Assembly (NCBI RefSeq): GCF_000003815.2
Contig: NC_049981.1
Span: 3,648,699 to 3,712,698 of the forward strand
Reading direction: 5' to 3'
DNA length: 64,000 nt
Origin: Branchiostoma floridae
Taxonomy: Eukaryota; Chordata; Leptocardii; Amphioxiformes; Branchiostomatidae
This document shows, piece by piece, positions 61,601-63,596 of this stretch. The notes below the pieces were generated by a model. It saw only the letters and a program-made list of their open reading frames with translations. It was not told the DNA's origin and ran no database searches. Both the position numbers and the translations under genes were made by a program. How positions within the stretch are numbered: the first letter of the stretch is position 1; each line of letters starts with the position of its first letter.

Positions 61601-63596
61601 TAGATTGTTTTCTGTAATACTCAGAACTGATGTGTGGTAGGCATAAATAAAAGCATAGCTTTGAAGACTTTCGGTAACGTCATCAAAGCAGATTATGAGC
61701 CTGGGCAGAAAATAGACAATATGGGGGATTTTAATTTATTAGCACTGGACTTGAAATTGAAACCCCTACACTTGTGTTCAAAGATTACGATTGCTTACCG
61801 ATTTAGCTCAAAATCATATTAATGAAGTATTGTAGGCAACCCAGGTGGTATAGGTCCATCCTAAATCCACCCACCTGCGTATGTTCCGTTGATACATCCA
61901 TTTGGCTGGTCGTCCTCGCCAAAAGAAGTGAGCGTGATGGTGTAATCCGTGTCGGGCAGCAGTCCCGATACGGTAGCCGAGGTGACCCCTGCTCCCGGTG
62001 CGGGGGAGAGGTCCCGGTAGGAGCCCGACCCGTCTGCCGGCTGGTAGCGGAGCCTGTAGCGCGAGATCGGAAGACTCCCCACGACTGTCCAGGACACGGA
62101 AAGATTACCTATCCCGCCATCATCAAGAGTCAGCCCTGCGAGACCTGGAACTGTATAGTTTTAACAATTAAACAAGTGACCGTAGGTAACATAATCTGTG
62201 ACGTAATTCTGGTATATGTTGAGTGTTTTGCTGTCTGTGTTGTGTGACGTTGTGTTTAGATCGCATAATGATTATATTACATGGCATTAAACCTAATATA
62301 TAGTATGAAGTTAGTTAAAGATGTCTTACATATGTCTTCCACATGTTAATCACATTACTGTAGACGTAAAAAGCAATATCAGTGTCATATGTGAGCGACA
62401 CCAAAAGGGAACAGACAAAAGTTTCTGTGTGTGGTAAAAACATAATCCCCCTTCATGAAAATTCTCCTTGAACCATACTCCTTCTGTCCTGCTAATTCCC
62501 TGAAGCGGGCACAAACAAACCCGGGTACGAGATAGCACAGCTGAGTGCGTACAACATCTGCTTGACGGGATCCAATTACCACAAGGCTTAAGGCGCCATC
62601 AAAACGAGGACCTGAACCACTATACCGGAAGGCGTAGGGGTGAATTCTGAATATATTACATCCATAATAAAATTATGAAAACAGCTACCGCGAAAAAACA
62701 ACAACGTGCATCATCGCACAGGTCCGTACAGACTACATGCCAAACTACATACTCATGCGACAAAGGGAACATACAGATGCGAACGCGCTTGACATCGTCA
62801 AAAATAATACCCCGTCGCCGGAGGTTACCATCTGATCACAGATTACTTAAAAATAACCGAAGTGCAAGTGAACTAAACTCTACCCAATGTAACAGCAAAC
62901 CCTTACCAGGGTTGCAGCCAAGAACTTCAACCCTCATGCTGATGTGAGTATGCCAAGACTGAACCACGAATAGCACATAGCGGGCATTGATTGGGTTGTC
63001 TAGAAGGTTCGTCACAGGTGAGAGTGCGTTTGTGTTGCCTGTAAAAACCTGCAAGATAAACGGATGATTCAGATTAAGGCTTCTTCAAACTGTCAAAAGT
63101 TTGCTAGTATTACCAACCAGACAACGTCGATATCTTTCGCATTTCATAAACAACGAACAGCAATAATTGGGCTTAAGCTTAAAGCGTACCACGATTATAC
63201 ATGTAGGTGTGTAATAACCAGACGTCATCTTGAGCAAACAGACGTGATGAATAGAGGAGTGTTGTGAGGCGATATTTGCCTTGAAACGAGAGTGATAAGA
63301 GCTGGAGCAGTGTGCGCTGCTGGTAAAACAAAGAAAGTAGAAGTGTGGCACTTTGAAAGGGACATGACCCACCAACAGATACCCGTATAGACGTGGGGCA
63401 AAATCAATTATAATTTCCATACTTGTATCTACGTTACCTTGTCTGAGCCATCACTGCTGGTATATGTCGTCCAACTGTTCCACGCTGCTCTATACTGGAG
63501 TTTGTATGACGTCACAAACTGTTCGCCACTGTTGTCGATTGTGTGGCGCCCCTGAATAACCGTACCCGTGACGCGCTTTATCTCTCCCAAATCCAC
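1691..63596 (-). CDS. Giant polycystin-1-like receptor-channel gene (73 exons, 5' end outside window)
   Basis: A single minus-strand, intron-split gene encodes a polycystin-1-type membrane protein. The C-terminal half has the family order GAIN/GPS, TM1, PLAT, then ten more membrane segments including the polycystin extracellular (TOP) loop and the pore. The hallmark [14 protein letters not shown] and TOP motifs are all visible. The N-terminal half is a string of F5/8C, FN3, FAMeT, sushi and EGF domains, mostly on exons with symmetric 1-1 boundaries. I joined exons by splice sites and phase, and the frame carries through every junction except the GPS exon near 9938. Known PKD1-family proteins pair with PKD2-type subunits in the plasma or ciliary membrane; applying that here is inference. 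The annotation could in principle be two adjacent genes, but no stop, promoter or phase break separates the halves. Total coding length in the window is about 13.7 kb. The start codon and signal peptide lie beyond position 64000. Confidence 0.8.
1975..2065. repeat. Short imperfect tandem repeats in last intron
   Basis: Four to five near copies of a ~20-24-bp unit built on GGAATATTT(C/G)...GGCAA occur in the intron before the terminal exon (AACAATTGTTGGAATATTTG, then ATTTCATGGCAATATTCGAA and variants). Confidence 0.7.
2194..2741 (-). CDS. Polycystin pore: S5, pore loop, S6 (exons 2487..2741 and 2194..2341)
   Basis: The first exon carries S5 ([19 protein letters not shown]), the pore helix region and the start of S6. 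The second finishes S6 and gives the cytosolic start. [20 protein letters not shown] aligns by eye with the PKD2 segment just after the selectivity filter. Where PKD2 proteins have an LGD filter, this protein reads EMGLGRP, without the acidic residue, so it resembles a PKD1-type non-canonical subunit. The join ...[12 protein letters not shown] is phase 0. The second exon ends GAC G|GTAATA, splitting a codon with the terminal exon. Confidence 0.8.
2845..3646 (-). CDS. Polycystin TOP-domain end and S2-S4 (exons 3165..3646 and 2845..3005)
   Basis: Exon 3165..3646 begins in the extracellular polycystin loop: [20 protein letters not shown], then ADVKLFSS-like strands and the RLFQYQ strand. It continues into S2 ([18 protein letters not shown]) and S3 ([19 protein letters not shown]). 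Exon 2845..3005 adds S4 ([17 protein letters not shown]) and the S4-S5 linker ending YALPR. The G|GG split codon between them restores [10 protein letters not shown]. The V/TVDL...FL..TDW and FY..DVKLFSS patterns are diagnostic of the PKD channel family. Confidence 0.85.
3700..4629. mobile_element. Mariner-like MITE in a polycystin intron
   Basis: The element has long terminal inverted repeats. The left end reads CGAGGGCGATTCAAAAAGTA, and the right end is its diverged reverse complement ending CGCCCTCG. The similarity continues inward for roughly 120 bp (the TCTTGAGATTGAGA arms). TA dinucleotides flank both ends (3698-3699 and 4630-4631), the target duplication used by Tc1/mariner elements. 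The ~930-bp body contains no transposase ORF. It lies in the intron between the two TOP-domain exons. Confidence 0.75.
5033..5600 (-). CDS. Polycystin extracellular TOP loop (exons 5426..5600 and 5033..5177)
   Basis: Exon 5426..5600 encodes [20 protein letters not shown], then [12 protein letters not shown] and the [12 protein letters not shown] strand. This matches the conserved start of the polycystin loop (an FW.WL..L.P helix, then G..R.RQLR). Exon 5033..5177 encodes [10 protein letters not shown] followed by a poorly conserved, Asn-rich piece with an NCS glycosylation sequon. Split codons G|AG and AG|A join both exons to their neighbours in frame. The donors (CCAG|GTAAAA and TCAG|GTACAA) fit consensus. 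Confidence 0.8.
5601..6219. other. Intron with (CCAA)n tract
   Basis: This polycystin intron holds a short CCAA/CCGA microsatellite at about 6060-6090 and no coding sequence that I can support. Confidence 0.6.
6220..6837 (-). CDS. Polycystin S1 region (exons 6687..6837 and 6220..6437)
   Basis: Exon 6687..6837 finishes the preceding membrane helix ([17 protein letters not shown]) and enters a Cys-containing cytosolic loop. Exon 6220..6437 gives a basic loop ([16 protein letters not shown]) and then the S1 helix [19 protein letters not shown]. It ends SEYEE|, which joins in phase 0 to [10 protein letters not shown] of the TOP loop. In PKD1-family proteins this helix opens the six-segment channel module. 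Confidence 0.8.
6838..7395. other. Intron, no feature recognised
   Basis: AT-rich polycystin intron. I see no coding, RNA or repeat signature apart from a short C-rich run near 7350-7376. Confidence 0.5.
7396..7942 (-). CDS. Polycystin TM2-TM5 exon
   Basis: This exon of 547 nt contains the PKD1-family signature [20 protein letters not shown] immediately after the PLAT linker. TM2 follows (ending SAMWYG), then TM3 ([16 protein letters not shown]), a loop with [19 protein letters not shown]4 ([19 protein letters not shown]) and TM5 ([16 protein letters not shown]|). The donor CAG|GTTAGC gives a phase-0 exit into IFLTAYTK. The start is set by acceptor TTACCTTAG|C: one base completes the CG|C arginine codon from the PLAT exon. 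The order and spacing match polycystin-1-like proteins. Confidence 0.85.
8173..9118 (-). CDS. PLAT/LH2 domain (exons 8858..9118, 8519..8679, 8173..8262)
   Basis: The three exons encode a PLAT beta-sandwich in the first cytosolic loop. It starts [20 protein letters not shown] and continues [16 protein letters not shown], then [43 protein letters not shown] and [19 protein letters not shown]. This is the classic order in polycystins (Y.V.V.TG..AGT..., GE.....VWHD.SG, L..V.V.D, F.C..WL). PLAT domains bind membranes and protein partners. The N-terminal part of exon 8858..9118 ([20 protein letters not shown]) is a helical linker after TM1. Phases are 0, 0, 2, 2. Confidence 0.9.
9336..9581 (-). CDS. 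GPS C-terminal strand and TM1
   Basis: The exon has 82 codons and is phase 0 at both ends. It starts with the CTC pair of a GPS-like motif ([12 protein letters not shown]) and continues [15 protein letters not shown], typical of the stretch between GPS and TM1 in polycystins. TM1 follows ([20 protein letters not shown]). The usual cleavage triplet HL(S/T) after C.C is absent: the sequence reads [15 protein letters not shown]. Four NxT/NxS sequons precede TM1. Confidence 0.8.
9898..10002 (-). pseudogene. GPS exon with an apparent 1-nt frame break
   Basis: Two in-order but out-of-frame segments lie here. Entering in phase from the GAIN exon through acceptor GGTTTTAG|AC gives [20 protein letters not shown]. 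The following bases encode [13 protein letters not shown] in the next frame, which fits the GPS pattern (W...C) and exits in phase 0 to the CTC exon. One surplus base around 9937-9938 (CTGCAGG|TTTCAC) separates the frames. Alternatives are a 40-nt microexon 9898..9937, or an earlier acceptor at 10030, but neither satisfies both flanking phases. It may be a sequencing or assembly error, an allelic lesion, or splicing that I have misread. Confidence 0.5.
10376..10925 (-). CDS. GAIN-domain exon (polycystin juxtamembrane ectodomain)
   Basis: This is a 550-nt exon from [18 protein letters not shown] to [11 protein letters not shown]|. The opening resembles the V..F..NPF strand that begins the late GAIN fold of PKD1-like proteins. 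The remainder is beta-rich, with repeated V-x-V strands ([39 protein letters not shown]). I infer GAIN from position and pattern; sequence conservation here is low. The exit donor AAAG|GTCGAC is weak. Confidence 0.65.
11114..12145 (-). CDS. GAIN/REJ-like helical region (exons 12058..12145, 11457..11752, 11114..11338)
   Basis: Exon 12058..12145 ([19 protein letters not shown]) and exon 11457..11752 ([20 protein letters not shown], then a Cys cluster [20 protein letters not shown]) lead to exon 11114..11338 ([20 protein letters not shown]). The acidic amphipathic helices match subdomain A of GAIN domains in position and character. No REJ domain is recognisable. Phases are 0-1, 1-0 and 0-0. The last exon ends AAG|GCATGC, an apparent GC-AG intron donor, and joins STMK|VVAFVE. 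Confidence 0.65.
12319..12863 (-). CDS. Ser/Thr/Pro-rich mucin-like stalk (exons 12663..12863 and 12319..12482)
   Basis: Exon 12663..12863 encodes [20 protein letters not shown] and later [20 protein letters not shown]. Exon 12319..12482 encodes [20 protein letters not shown] and then [13 protein letters not shown]. The composition predicts dense O-glycosylation and an extended stalk between the EGF domains and the GAIN fold. The joins are [15 protein letters not shown] and FLIE|EEIP. Confidence 0.75.
13151..13273 (-). CDS. EGF domain 3 (calcium-binding type)
   Basis: A 123-nt, phase 1-1 exon encodes [20 protein letters not shown], then [13 protein letters not shown] and a final HSC. The D-x-D-E-C start and the GSYNCSC core are the calcium-binding EGF signature. 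It is the last EGF before the mucin-like stalk. Confidence 0.9.
13448..13570 (-). CDS. EGF domain 2
   Basis: A 123-nt, phase 1-1 exon encodes [20 protein letters not shown], then [13 protein letters not shown] and HHC. It has six cysteines in EGF spacing. The calcium-binding start is slightly altered (DFDEC). Confidence 0.9.
14049..14171 (-). CDS. EGF domain 1 (calcium-binding type)
   Basis: A 123-nt, phase 1-1 exon encodes [20 protein letters not shown], then [13 protein letters not shown] and HTC. It is closely similar to EGF 3. The three equal-length exons indicate tandem exon duplication. It joins in frame to the preceding sushi exon (FCQ-DIDEC). Confidence 0.9.
14172..14878. other. Intron, no gene
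   Basis: This intron between EGF 1 and the sushi exon carries plus-strand open stretches with no recognisable domain and with codon content like intron DNA. I see no repeat structure worth naming. Confidence 0.5.
14879..15073 (-). CDS. Sushi/CCP-like domain, copy 2 (membrane-proximal)
   Basis: A 195-nt, phase 1-1 exon encodes [20 protein letters not shown], then [18 protein letters not shown] and [17 protein letters not shown]. The G-S-W then final C pattern, with Y.C.PG upstream, is a CCP/sushi fold. The leading CVDPP...CDCP part is atypical. There are two NxT sequons. It is nearly identical to the exon at 33254..33448. Confidence 0.8.
15713..16251 (-). CDS. FAMeT-type domain, copy 2 (exons 16006..16251 and 15713..15904)
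   Basis: The two exons encode a domain resembling the farnesoic acid O-methyltransferase family (PF12248). The first part carries [28 protein letters not shown] and [19 protein letters not shown]. The second carries [20 protein letters not shown], then [14 protein letters not shown] and KIGYG. The FW.CW..G...VG......PF..W.DP core is diagnostic. In this extracellular context I read it as a binding module; no enzymatic activity is implied. Exons are phase 1-1. Confidence 0.8.
16688..17529 (-). CDS. F5/8C (discoidin) domain 8 of the tandem eight
   Basis: Exon a 17357..17529 ([20 protein letters not shown] ... GQWLQ), exon b 17038..17184 ([20 protein letters not shown] ... [12 protein letters not shown]) and exon c 16688..16826 ([20 protein letters not shown] ... 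MRVEIAGC) form one discoidin fold. The first Cys and the terminal GC form the canonical disulfide. This is the most diverged of the eight, with LKEVMRVW in strand b and a tryptophan-rich spike (RGGGWVPW). The family's NGS sequon is changed to DGS. It joins to the FAMeT copy 2. Confidence 0.9.
17648..20053 (+). mobile_element. LINE fragment enclosed by 34-bp perfect inverted repeats
   Basis: The sequence starting CTCCTTCACCGGCGTCTCTG at 17648 runs 34 bp and recurs as its exact reverse complement at 20020-20053. Inside each repeat is a T/G-rich run (17685-17705) or its complement (20001-20019). A reverse-transcriptase ORF and its 3' flank with a GAA microsatellite (about 19950-19968) lie between. 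Comparison with the paralogous introns of neighbouring F5/8C copies, which read CAAGCGACGTAACCG...CCTTACA without the insert, places the insertion in that motif. Diverged flanks CTCAACCG and CTTAACTG suggest a target duplication. Inverted ends are not LINE features, so this may be a LINE nested in a foldback/TIR element. Confidence 0.7.
17692..19881 (+). CDS. Non-LTR reverse transcriptase, 5'-truncated, frame intact (CR1/Jockey-like)
   Basis: The open frame of about 729 codons has the RT blocks in order: [71 protein letters not shown] and the catalytic FADDTAVYR near 19066-19092. A thumb (AKYLGVTL) and the C-terminal YASSVWDPH...RRAARFV block follow. The N-terminal endonuclease is missing; only the basic EN-RT linker remains. 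The frame opens at a TTG inside the flanking repeat, so the start is an artefact of truncation. The lack of stops implies a young insertion. It runs antisense to the host gene. Clade assignment is by eye. Confidence 0.85.
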   Translation: MEGGGPYKTKPEVLQNANRPILLYGRANWEVMKQDMETLQQSFTDSEHMSTEELWQKFKLALKVSMAKHIPTKKPRRKESLPWMTSGIHHLIRKRDRLYRKMKKSGSLDMRKEVKNLNREIRKQMRRSYWRYTEHLFSPTSSEESSRPSLKRFWTYMKHQRSTTTGVPALKSNGKLVIDPKQKAELLNKQFYTAFSEGATYTASEFKDRCPMPDSRNDFPSMDNITISTKGIEKLLTRLNPIKAAGPDGITPRVLKELATELSPILTTIYKSSLHTGQVPKDWKEALVTPVFKKGEHYKASNYRPISLTSVPAKILEHVLVSAIKHHLESNNILSTQQHGFRKHHSCETQLLEFVEEASSAMESGVATDVIIMDFQKAFDRVNHSLLVHKLDHYGIRGRTNSWIANFLSDRKQAVVVNGAQSSYVDVRSGVPQGTVLGPCLFLTYINDLPERISSPSRLFADDTAVYRLITCLEDSSKLQEDLGKLEDWESEWDMAFHPDKCSQLNLTRARKPPNAHTSYKLHNHTLERVPSAKYLGVTLQADLSWGKHIDNTYSKANRTLGFLRRNLRVCSSKTKELAYKALVRPVVEYASSVWDPHTNRDISKIEKIQRRAARFVLNRHRNTSSVSDMLEQLQWPSLQDRRRTSRLAMLYKILNGLAHVRCKTLKPLPSSNRCRRGHSLQLQHIPCRTNYRLSSFLPRTVREWNNLSEETVQSPSLARFILKVSSAS
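20443..21519 (-). CDS. F5/8C domain 7 of the tandem eight
   Basis: Exons 21329..21519, 20800..20946 and 20443..20584. Exon a carries [20 protein letters not shown], a spike region [20 protein letters not shown] and GQWLQ. Exon b carries [20 protein letters not shown] and an NGS sequon. Exon c carries [20 protein letters not shown] and EIAGC. Each border is GT-AG, and the phases (1-0, 0-0, 0-1) match the other copies. Confidence 0.92.
21959..23079 (-). CDS. F5/8C domain 6 of the tandem eight
   Basis: Exons 22889..23079, 22335..22481 and 21959..22100. The spike reads [20 protein letters not shown]. Exon b has [20 protein letters not shown], where an unpaired cysteine replaces the usual serine (LQYS). 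Exon c ends MRAEIVGC. The exon lengths 191, 147 and 142 nt equal those of domain 7, as expected for exon-triplet duplication. Confidence 0.92.
23504..24613 (-). CDS. F5/8C domain 5 of the tandem eight
   Basis: Exons 24420..24613, 23891..24037 and 23504..23645. The spike [20 protein letters not shown] is nearly that of domain 6. Exon b reads [13 protein letters not shown]: it has lost two threonines and the NGS sequon but keeps its length through a one-residue insertion in SHEYQWVTS. Exon a has one extra residue near its start ([10 protein letters not shown]). Confidence 0.92.
25200..26337 (-). CDS. F5/8C domain 4 of the tandem eight
   Basis: Exons 26135..26337, 25563..25712 and 25200..25341. 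Exon a is the longest of the array, with an enlarged spike ([20 protein letters not shown]) before IGEWLQ. Exon b carries [20 protein letters not shown]. Exon c shows [10 protein letters not shown] where the others have [10 protein letters not shown]. The core discoidin motifs are kept. Confidence 0.9.
27019..28768 (-). CDS. F5/8C domain 3 of the tandem eight
   Basis: Exons 28575..28768, 27804..27956 and 27019..27160. The spike is [19 protein letters not shown]. Exon b (153 nt) carries [20 protein letters not shown] and NGSKM. Exon c carries [20 protein letters not shown] and EIVGC. The introns are longer than in neighbouring copies because of inserted AT-rich sequence. Confidence 0.92.
28140..28520 (+). 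other. Possible retroelement 3' end in F5/8C intron
   Basis: A stretch absent from the other copies' introns ends in an A-rich tail (GCAAATAAATAAACAGACAA and onwards, about 28489-28520). The tail and its copy-specific presence suggest a retroposed fragment. The short plus-strand ORF here has no recognised domain. Confidence 0.3.
29144..30268 (-). CDS. F5/8C domain 2 of the tandem eight
   Basis: Exons 30075..30268, 29526..29678 and 29144..29285. The spike [19 protein letters not shown] makes this the closest relative of domain 3. Exon a has the variant GDIADGS instead of GAIPDGS and ends GQWFQ. Exon b has [20 protein letters not shown] and NNGSEM. Exon c has [16 protein letters not shown]. 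Confidence 0.92.
30863..32344 (-). CDS. F5/8C domain 1 of the tandem eight (N-terminal)
   Basis: Exons 32169..32344, 31230..31379 and 30863..31004. It follows the sushi exon directly ([14 protein letters not shown]), and its acceptor GTTCTCCCAG lies inside what is coding sequence in the other copies, so the AVAP lead-in is missing. The spike [20 protein letters not shown] has an adjacent cysteine pair, and exon c reads VFPCNVD where all others have PGN. This copy therefore has three extra cysteines, which may make additional disulfides. Exon c ends EILGCN. Confidence 0.9.
31440..31841. mobile_element. piggyBac-like MITE
   Basis: TTAA sites (31440-31443 and 31838-31841) bracket ends CCCTCAAGCACC... 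and ...GGGTGTTTGAGGG, which are inverted copies with one mismatch. GTGGGACCCC and GGACCCCACTC are further inverted matches, though less exactly spaced. TTAA targets and CCCT-type ends are characteristic of piggyBac elements. The ~400-bp body has no transposase ORF. It sits between exons a and b of F5/8C domain 1. Confidence 0.7.
32345..33253. other. Intron, no feature recognised
   Basis: AT-rich intron between the sushi exon and the first tandem F5/8C exon. A plus-strand 128-codon open stretch (32749-33135) has no domain similarity, and I do not regard it as a gene. Confidence 0.5.
33254..33448 (-). CDS. Sushi/CCP-like domain, copy 1
   Basis: A 195-nt, phase 1-1 exon encodes [20 protein letters not shown], then [19 protein letters not shown] and [11 protein letters not shown]. 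It has the same length and phase as the exon at 14879..15073, with about a dozen residue differences. It links FAMeT copy 1 to the first of the eight tandem F5/8C domains. Confidence 0.8.
33738..34278 (-). CDS. FAMeT-type domain, copy 1 (exons 34021..34278 and 33738..33929)
   Basis: The exon structure equals that of copy 2, except for a four-residue insertion ([13 protein letters not shown]). Motifs: [40 protein letters not shown] and [20 protein letters not shown]. The second exon is 192 nt in both copies and almost identical over the FRRFW...DPHP core, so the cassette was duplicated recently or homogenised. It is joined upstream to the Thr-rich linker ([13 protein letters not shown]). Confidence 0.8.
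34279..35848. other. Intron, no gene recognised
   Basis: 1.57 kb between the Thr-rich linker and FAMeT copy 1. Short open stretches on both strands (for example 34648-34914 and 35180-35422) show no domain. Confidence 0.5.
35849..35917 (-). CDS. Thr-rich linker microexon
   Basis: A 69-nt, phase 1-1 exon encodes [20 protein letters not shown] then SPD. The acceptor is TTTCTGCAG-like (CCCTGCAG) and the donor is GATG|GTATGA. It joins in frame the last F5/8C of the FN3 array (CSTG) to the FAMeT domain. The composition predicts an O-glycosylated hinge. Confidence 0.7.
36435..37907 (-). CDS. F5/8C domain of the FN3 array, unit 1 (C-terminal)
   Basis: Exons 37744..37907, 36966..37121 and 36435..36576. 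Exon a: [20 protein letters not shown], a short spike [14 protein letters not shown], then IGQWLQ. Exon b: [20 protein letters not shown] and [20 protein letters not shown]. Exon c: [20 protein letters not shown] and [11 protein letters not shown]. The terminal GC pair is changed to VC, and a second Cys appears (HICMRV). It is more diverged than units 2-5 and is followed by the linker instead of an FN3. Confidence 0.9.
38393..41301 (+). mobile_element. Degenerate APE-type LINE with 11-bp target duplication
   Basis: The duplication TGTAGGCAAAG occurs at 38382-38392 and 41302-41312. The same motif is uninterrupted in the paralogous introns (near 52786, 55801 and 58814). The insert encodes, on the plus strand, apurinic-type endonuclease pieces ([41 protein letters not shown]) and then RT blocks ([57 protein letters not shown]). 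Several stops and frame changes (for example at 38666, 40179, 40337 and 40642) break it. The APE plus RT layout and style are RTE/CR1-like; I do not assign a clade. Confidence 0.8.
38947..41156 (+). pseudogene. Broken reverse transcriptase of the inserted LINE
   Basis: Longest open part 38947-40179 (endonuclease end, linker, RT fingers), with continuations in other frames at 40145-40339, 40408-40644 and 40563-41156 (thumb and C-terminal [33 protein letters not shown]). The catalytic YADD lies at about 40473-40484. It is not expected to make a functional enzyme. Confidence 0.75.
41560..42560. repeat. Diverged dispersed/tandem repeat block
   Basis: The motif GGCCCCCTAGCGTCTAG recurs at about 41769 and 42087, with a weaker copy near 42370. 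The motif GATAACT(C/G)CAGAA-like recurs at about 41879, 42155 and 42430. The spacing is roughly 275-315 bp, and the repeats are strongly diverged. The stretch before them (GTCAGACGTTTCGGAAAG...) looks like a separate interspersed repeat. Confidence 0.45.
42561..44540. other. No gene recognised
   Basis: AT-rich sequence with A-rich runs (42820-42860) that may be old retroelement tails. Open stretches at 43372-43638, 44016-44315 and 44102-44542 have no recognisable domain. Confidence 0.4.
44553..44652. repeat. 20-bp tandem repeat, about 5 copies
   Basis: The unit ATATTGCACTTAAACAGGAT is repeated head to tail with occasional G/A changes. It lies immediately after the stop of the minus-strand LINE ORF, so it is that element's 3' UTR tail in the element's orientation. 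Confidence 0.85.
44659..46374 (-). pseudogene. LINE fragment: end of RT plus restriction-like endonuclease (R2/R4/NeSL-like)
   Basis: The 571-codon open frame starts within the RT ([11 protein letters not shown] near its N-terminus, [22 protein letters not shown]) and so lacks the fingers. Downstream are a zinc knuckle ([17 protein letters not shown], with [13 protein letters not shown]) and a PD-(D/E)xK-type core: [16 protein letters not shown], then [13 protein letters not shown] and [16 protein letters not shown] and a C-terminal restriction-like endonuclease define the R2/R4/NeSL group of LINEs. It is 5'-truncated, with no obvious stops, and presumed inactive. Confidence 0.8.
46479..46602. 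repeat. (TG)n microsatellite
   Basis: About 120 bp of TG repeats with CG-containing interruptions (about 46515-46540). Confidence 0.95.
46600..47260. repeat. Imperfect direct duplications
   Basis: A block GTGTGACCTTGATAT...CATTTGGCTC...TTTCCTGTCT.CCTATGGT at 46598-46750 recurs at 46944-47050. The phrase GACCTGAGCTGACCC followed by CTGATCCCA recurs at about 47069 and 47222. No coding content. Confidence 0.5.
47690..48369 (+). other. Two adjacent unidentified ORFs (104 and 121 codons)
   Basis: Open frames 47690-48004 and 48004-48369 abut with a one-base overlap. The first includes [20 protein letters not shown], the second [20 protein letters not shown]. Base composition here is less AT-rich than the flanks. 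I recognise no domain. It could be part of an unclassified mobile element or chance ORFs. Confidence 0.2.
48370..49800. other. No gene recognised
   Basis: AT-rich sequence with simple ATTT/AAATGG-type low complexity (49250-49520). No coding signature. Confidence 0.5.
49825..51225 (+). pseudogene. LINE ORF2 C-terminal fragment
   Basis: An open frame runs from about 49825: [19 protein letters not shown], then [20 protein letters not shown] (the post-catalytic RT block), [18 protein letters not shown] and a terminal zinc knuckle [18 protein letters not shown]. It ends in TGA at 51223-51225. The catalytic YADD and everything upstream are missing, so this is a 5'-truncated insertion. A 3' UTR with AATAAAGATCG (51327-51337) and a short CCTAAA-type tail (about 51341-51355) follows. 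The first ATG in this frame is at 50017, but the homology starts earlier. Confidence 0.8.
51930..52520. repeat. ~150-bp minisatellite, about 4 diverged copies
   Basis: TCAAGTTCAA.C.CCA.GAGG-like starts recur at about 51932, 52080, 52229 and 52383, each followed by CCCAAA(A/G)TCAA and a CCAC/CAAC-rich segment. The period is 148-154 bp. The overlapping plus-strand frames are low-complexity consequences of the repeat. Confidence 0.6.
52829..53104 (-). CDS. FN3 domain, unit 1
   Basis: A 276-nt, phase 1-1 exon encodes [39 protein letters not shown] and [20 protein letters not shown]. The W, YR.RY and L...T.Y...L positions are those of a fibronectin type III sandwich. It differs from the other three FN3 exons at several residues ([10 protein letters not shown] against [15 protein letters not shown] against GCING) and is the oldest-looking copy. 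Confidence 0.9.
53868..55351 (-). CDS. F5/8C domain of the FN3 array, unit 2
   Basis: Exons 55182..55351, 54400..54555 and 53868..54009. Exon a: [20 protein letters not shown], spike [23 protein letters not shown]. Exon b contains [20 protein letters not shown]. Exon c contains [20 protein letters not shown] and [20 protein letters not shown]. The terminal motif is EVLGCNPG. Confidence 0.93.
55852..56127 (-). CDS. FN3 domain, unit 2
   Basis: A 276-nt, phase 1-1 exon. It differs from the FN3 exons of units 3-4 by a handful of substitutions ([20 protein letters not shown]). It has an NGT sequon near the end. Confidence 0.93.
56882..58362 (-). CDS. F5/8C domain of the FN3 array, unit 3
   Basis: Exons 58193..58362, 57413..57568 and 56882..57023. 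Coding and intron sequence are almost identical to unit 2. Exon c has [18 protein letters not shown], replacing unit 2's extra cysteine (HICMRV) by serine. Exon b starts VDFGEIKRV because of AATCAACCT at its border. Confidence 0.93.
58864..59139 (-). CDS. FN3 domain, unit 3
   Basis: A 276-nt, phase 1-1 exon encodes [40 protein letters not shown] and [17 protein letters not shown]. It is essentially the same as unit 4. Confidence 0.93.
59898..61380 (-). CDS. F5/8C domain of the FN3 array, unit 4
   Basis: Exons 61211..61380, 60428..60586 and 59898..60039. Exon b is one codon longer than in units 2-3 ([14 protein letters not shown]). Exon a has SYQGRLN for PYQGRLN. Exon c ends EVLGCNLG with [10 protein letters not shown]. 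Confidence 0.93.
61875..62150 (-). CDS. FN3 domain, unit 4
   Basis: A 276-nt, phase 1-1 exon. The sequence matches unit 3 except for a few bases (including HLSVSW changed to NLSVSW near the start). Confidence 0.93.
62907..63596 (-). CDS. F5/8C domain of the FN3 array, unit 5 (partial)
   Basis: Exon c 62907..63048 and exon b 63438..63596 ([14 protein letters not shown]). Exon a is expected just beyond 64000 by comparison with the ~3.01-kb unit spacing. Exon c matches that of unit 3. Confidence 0.92.
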
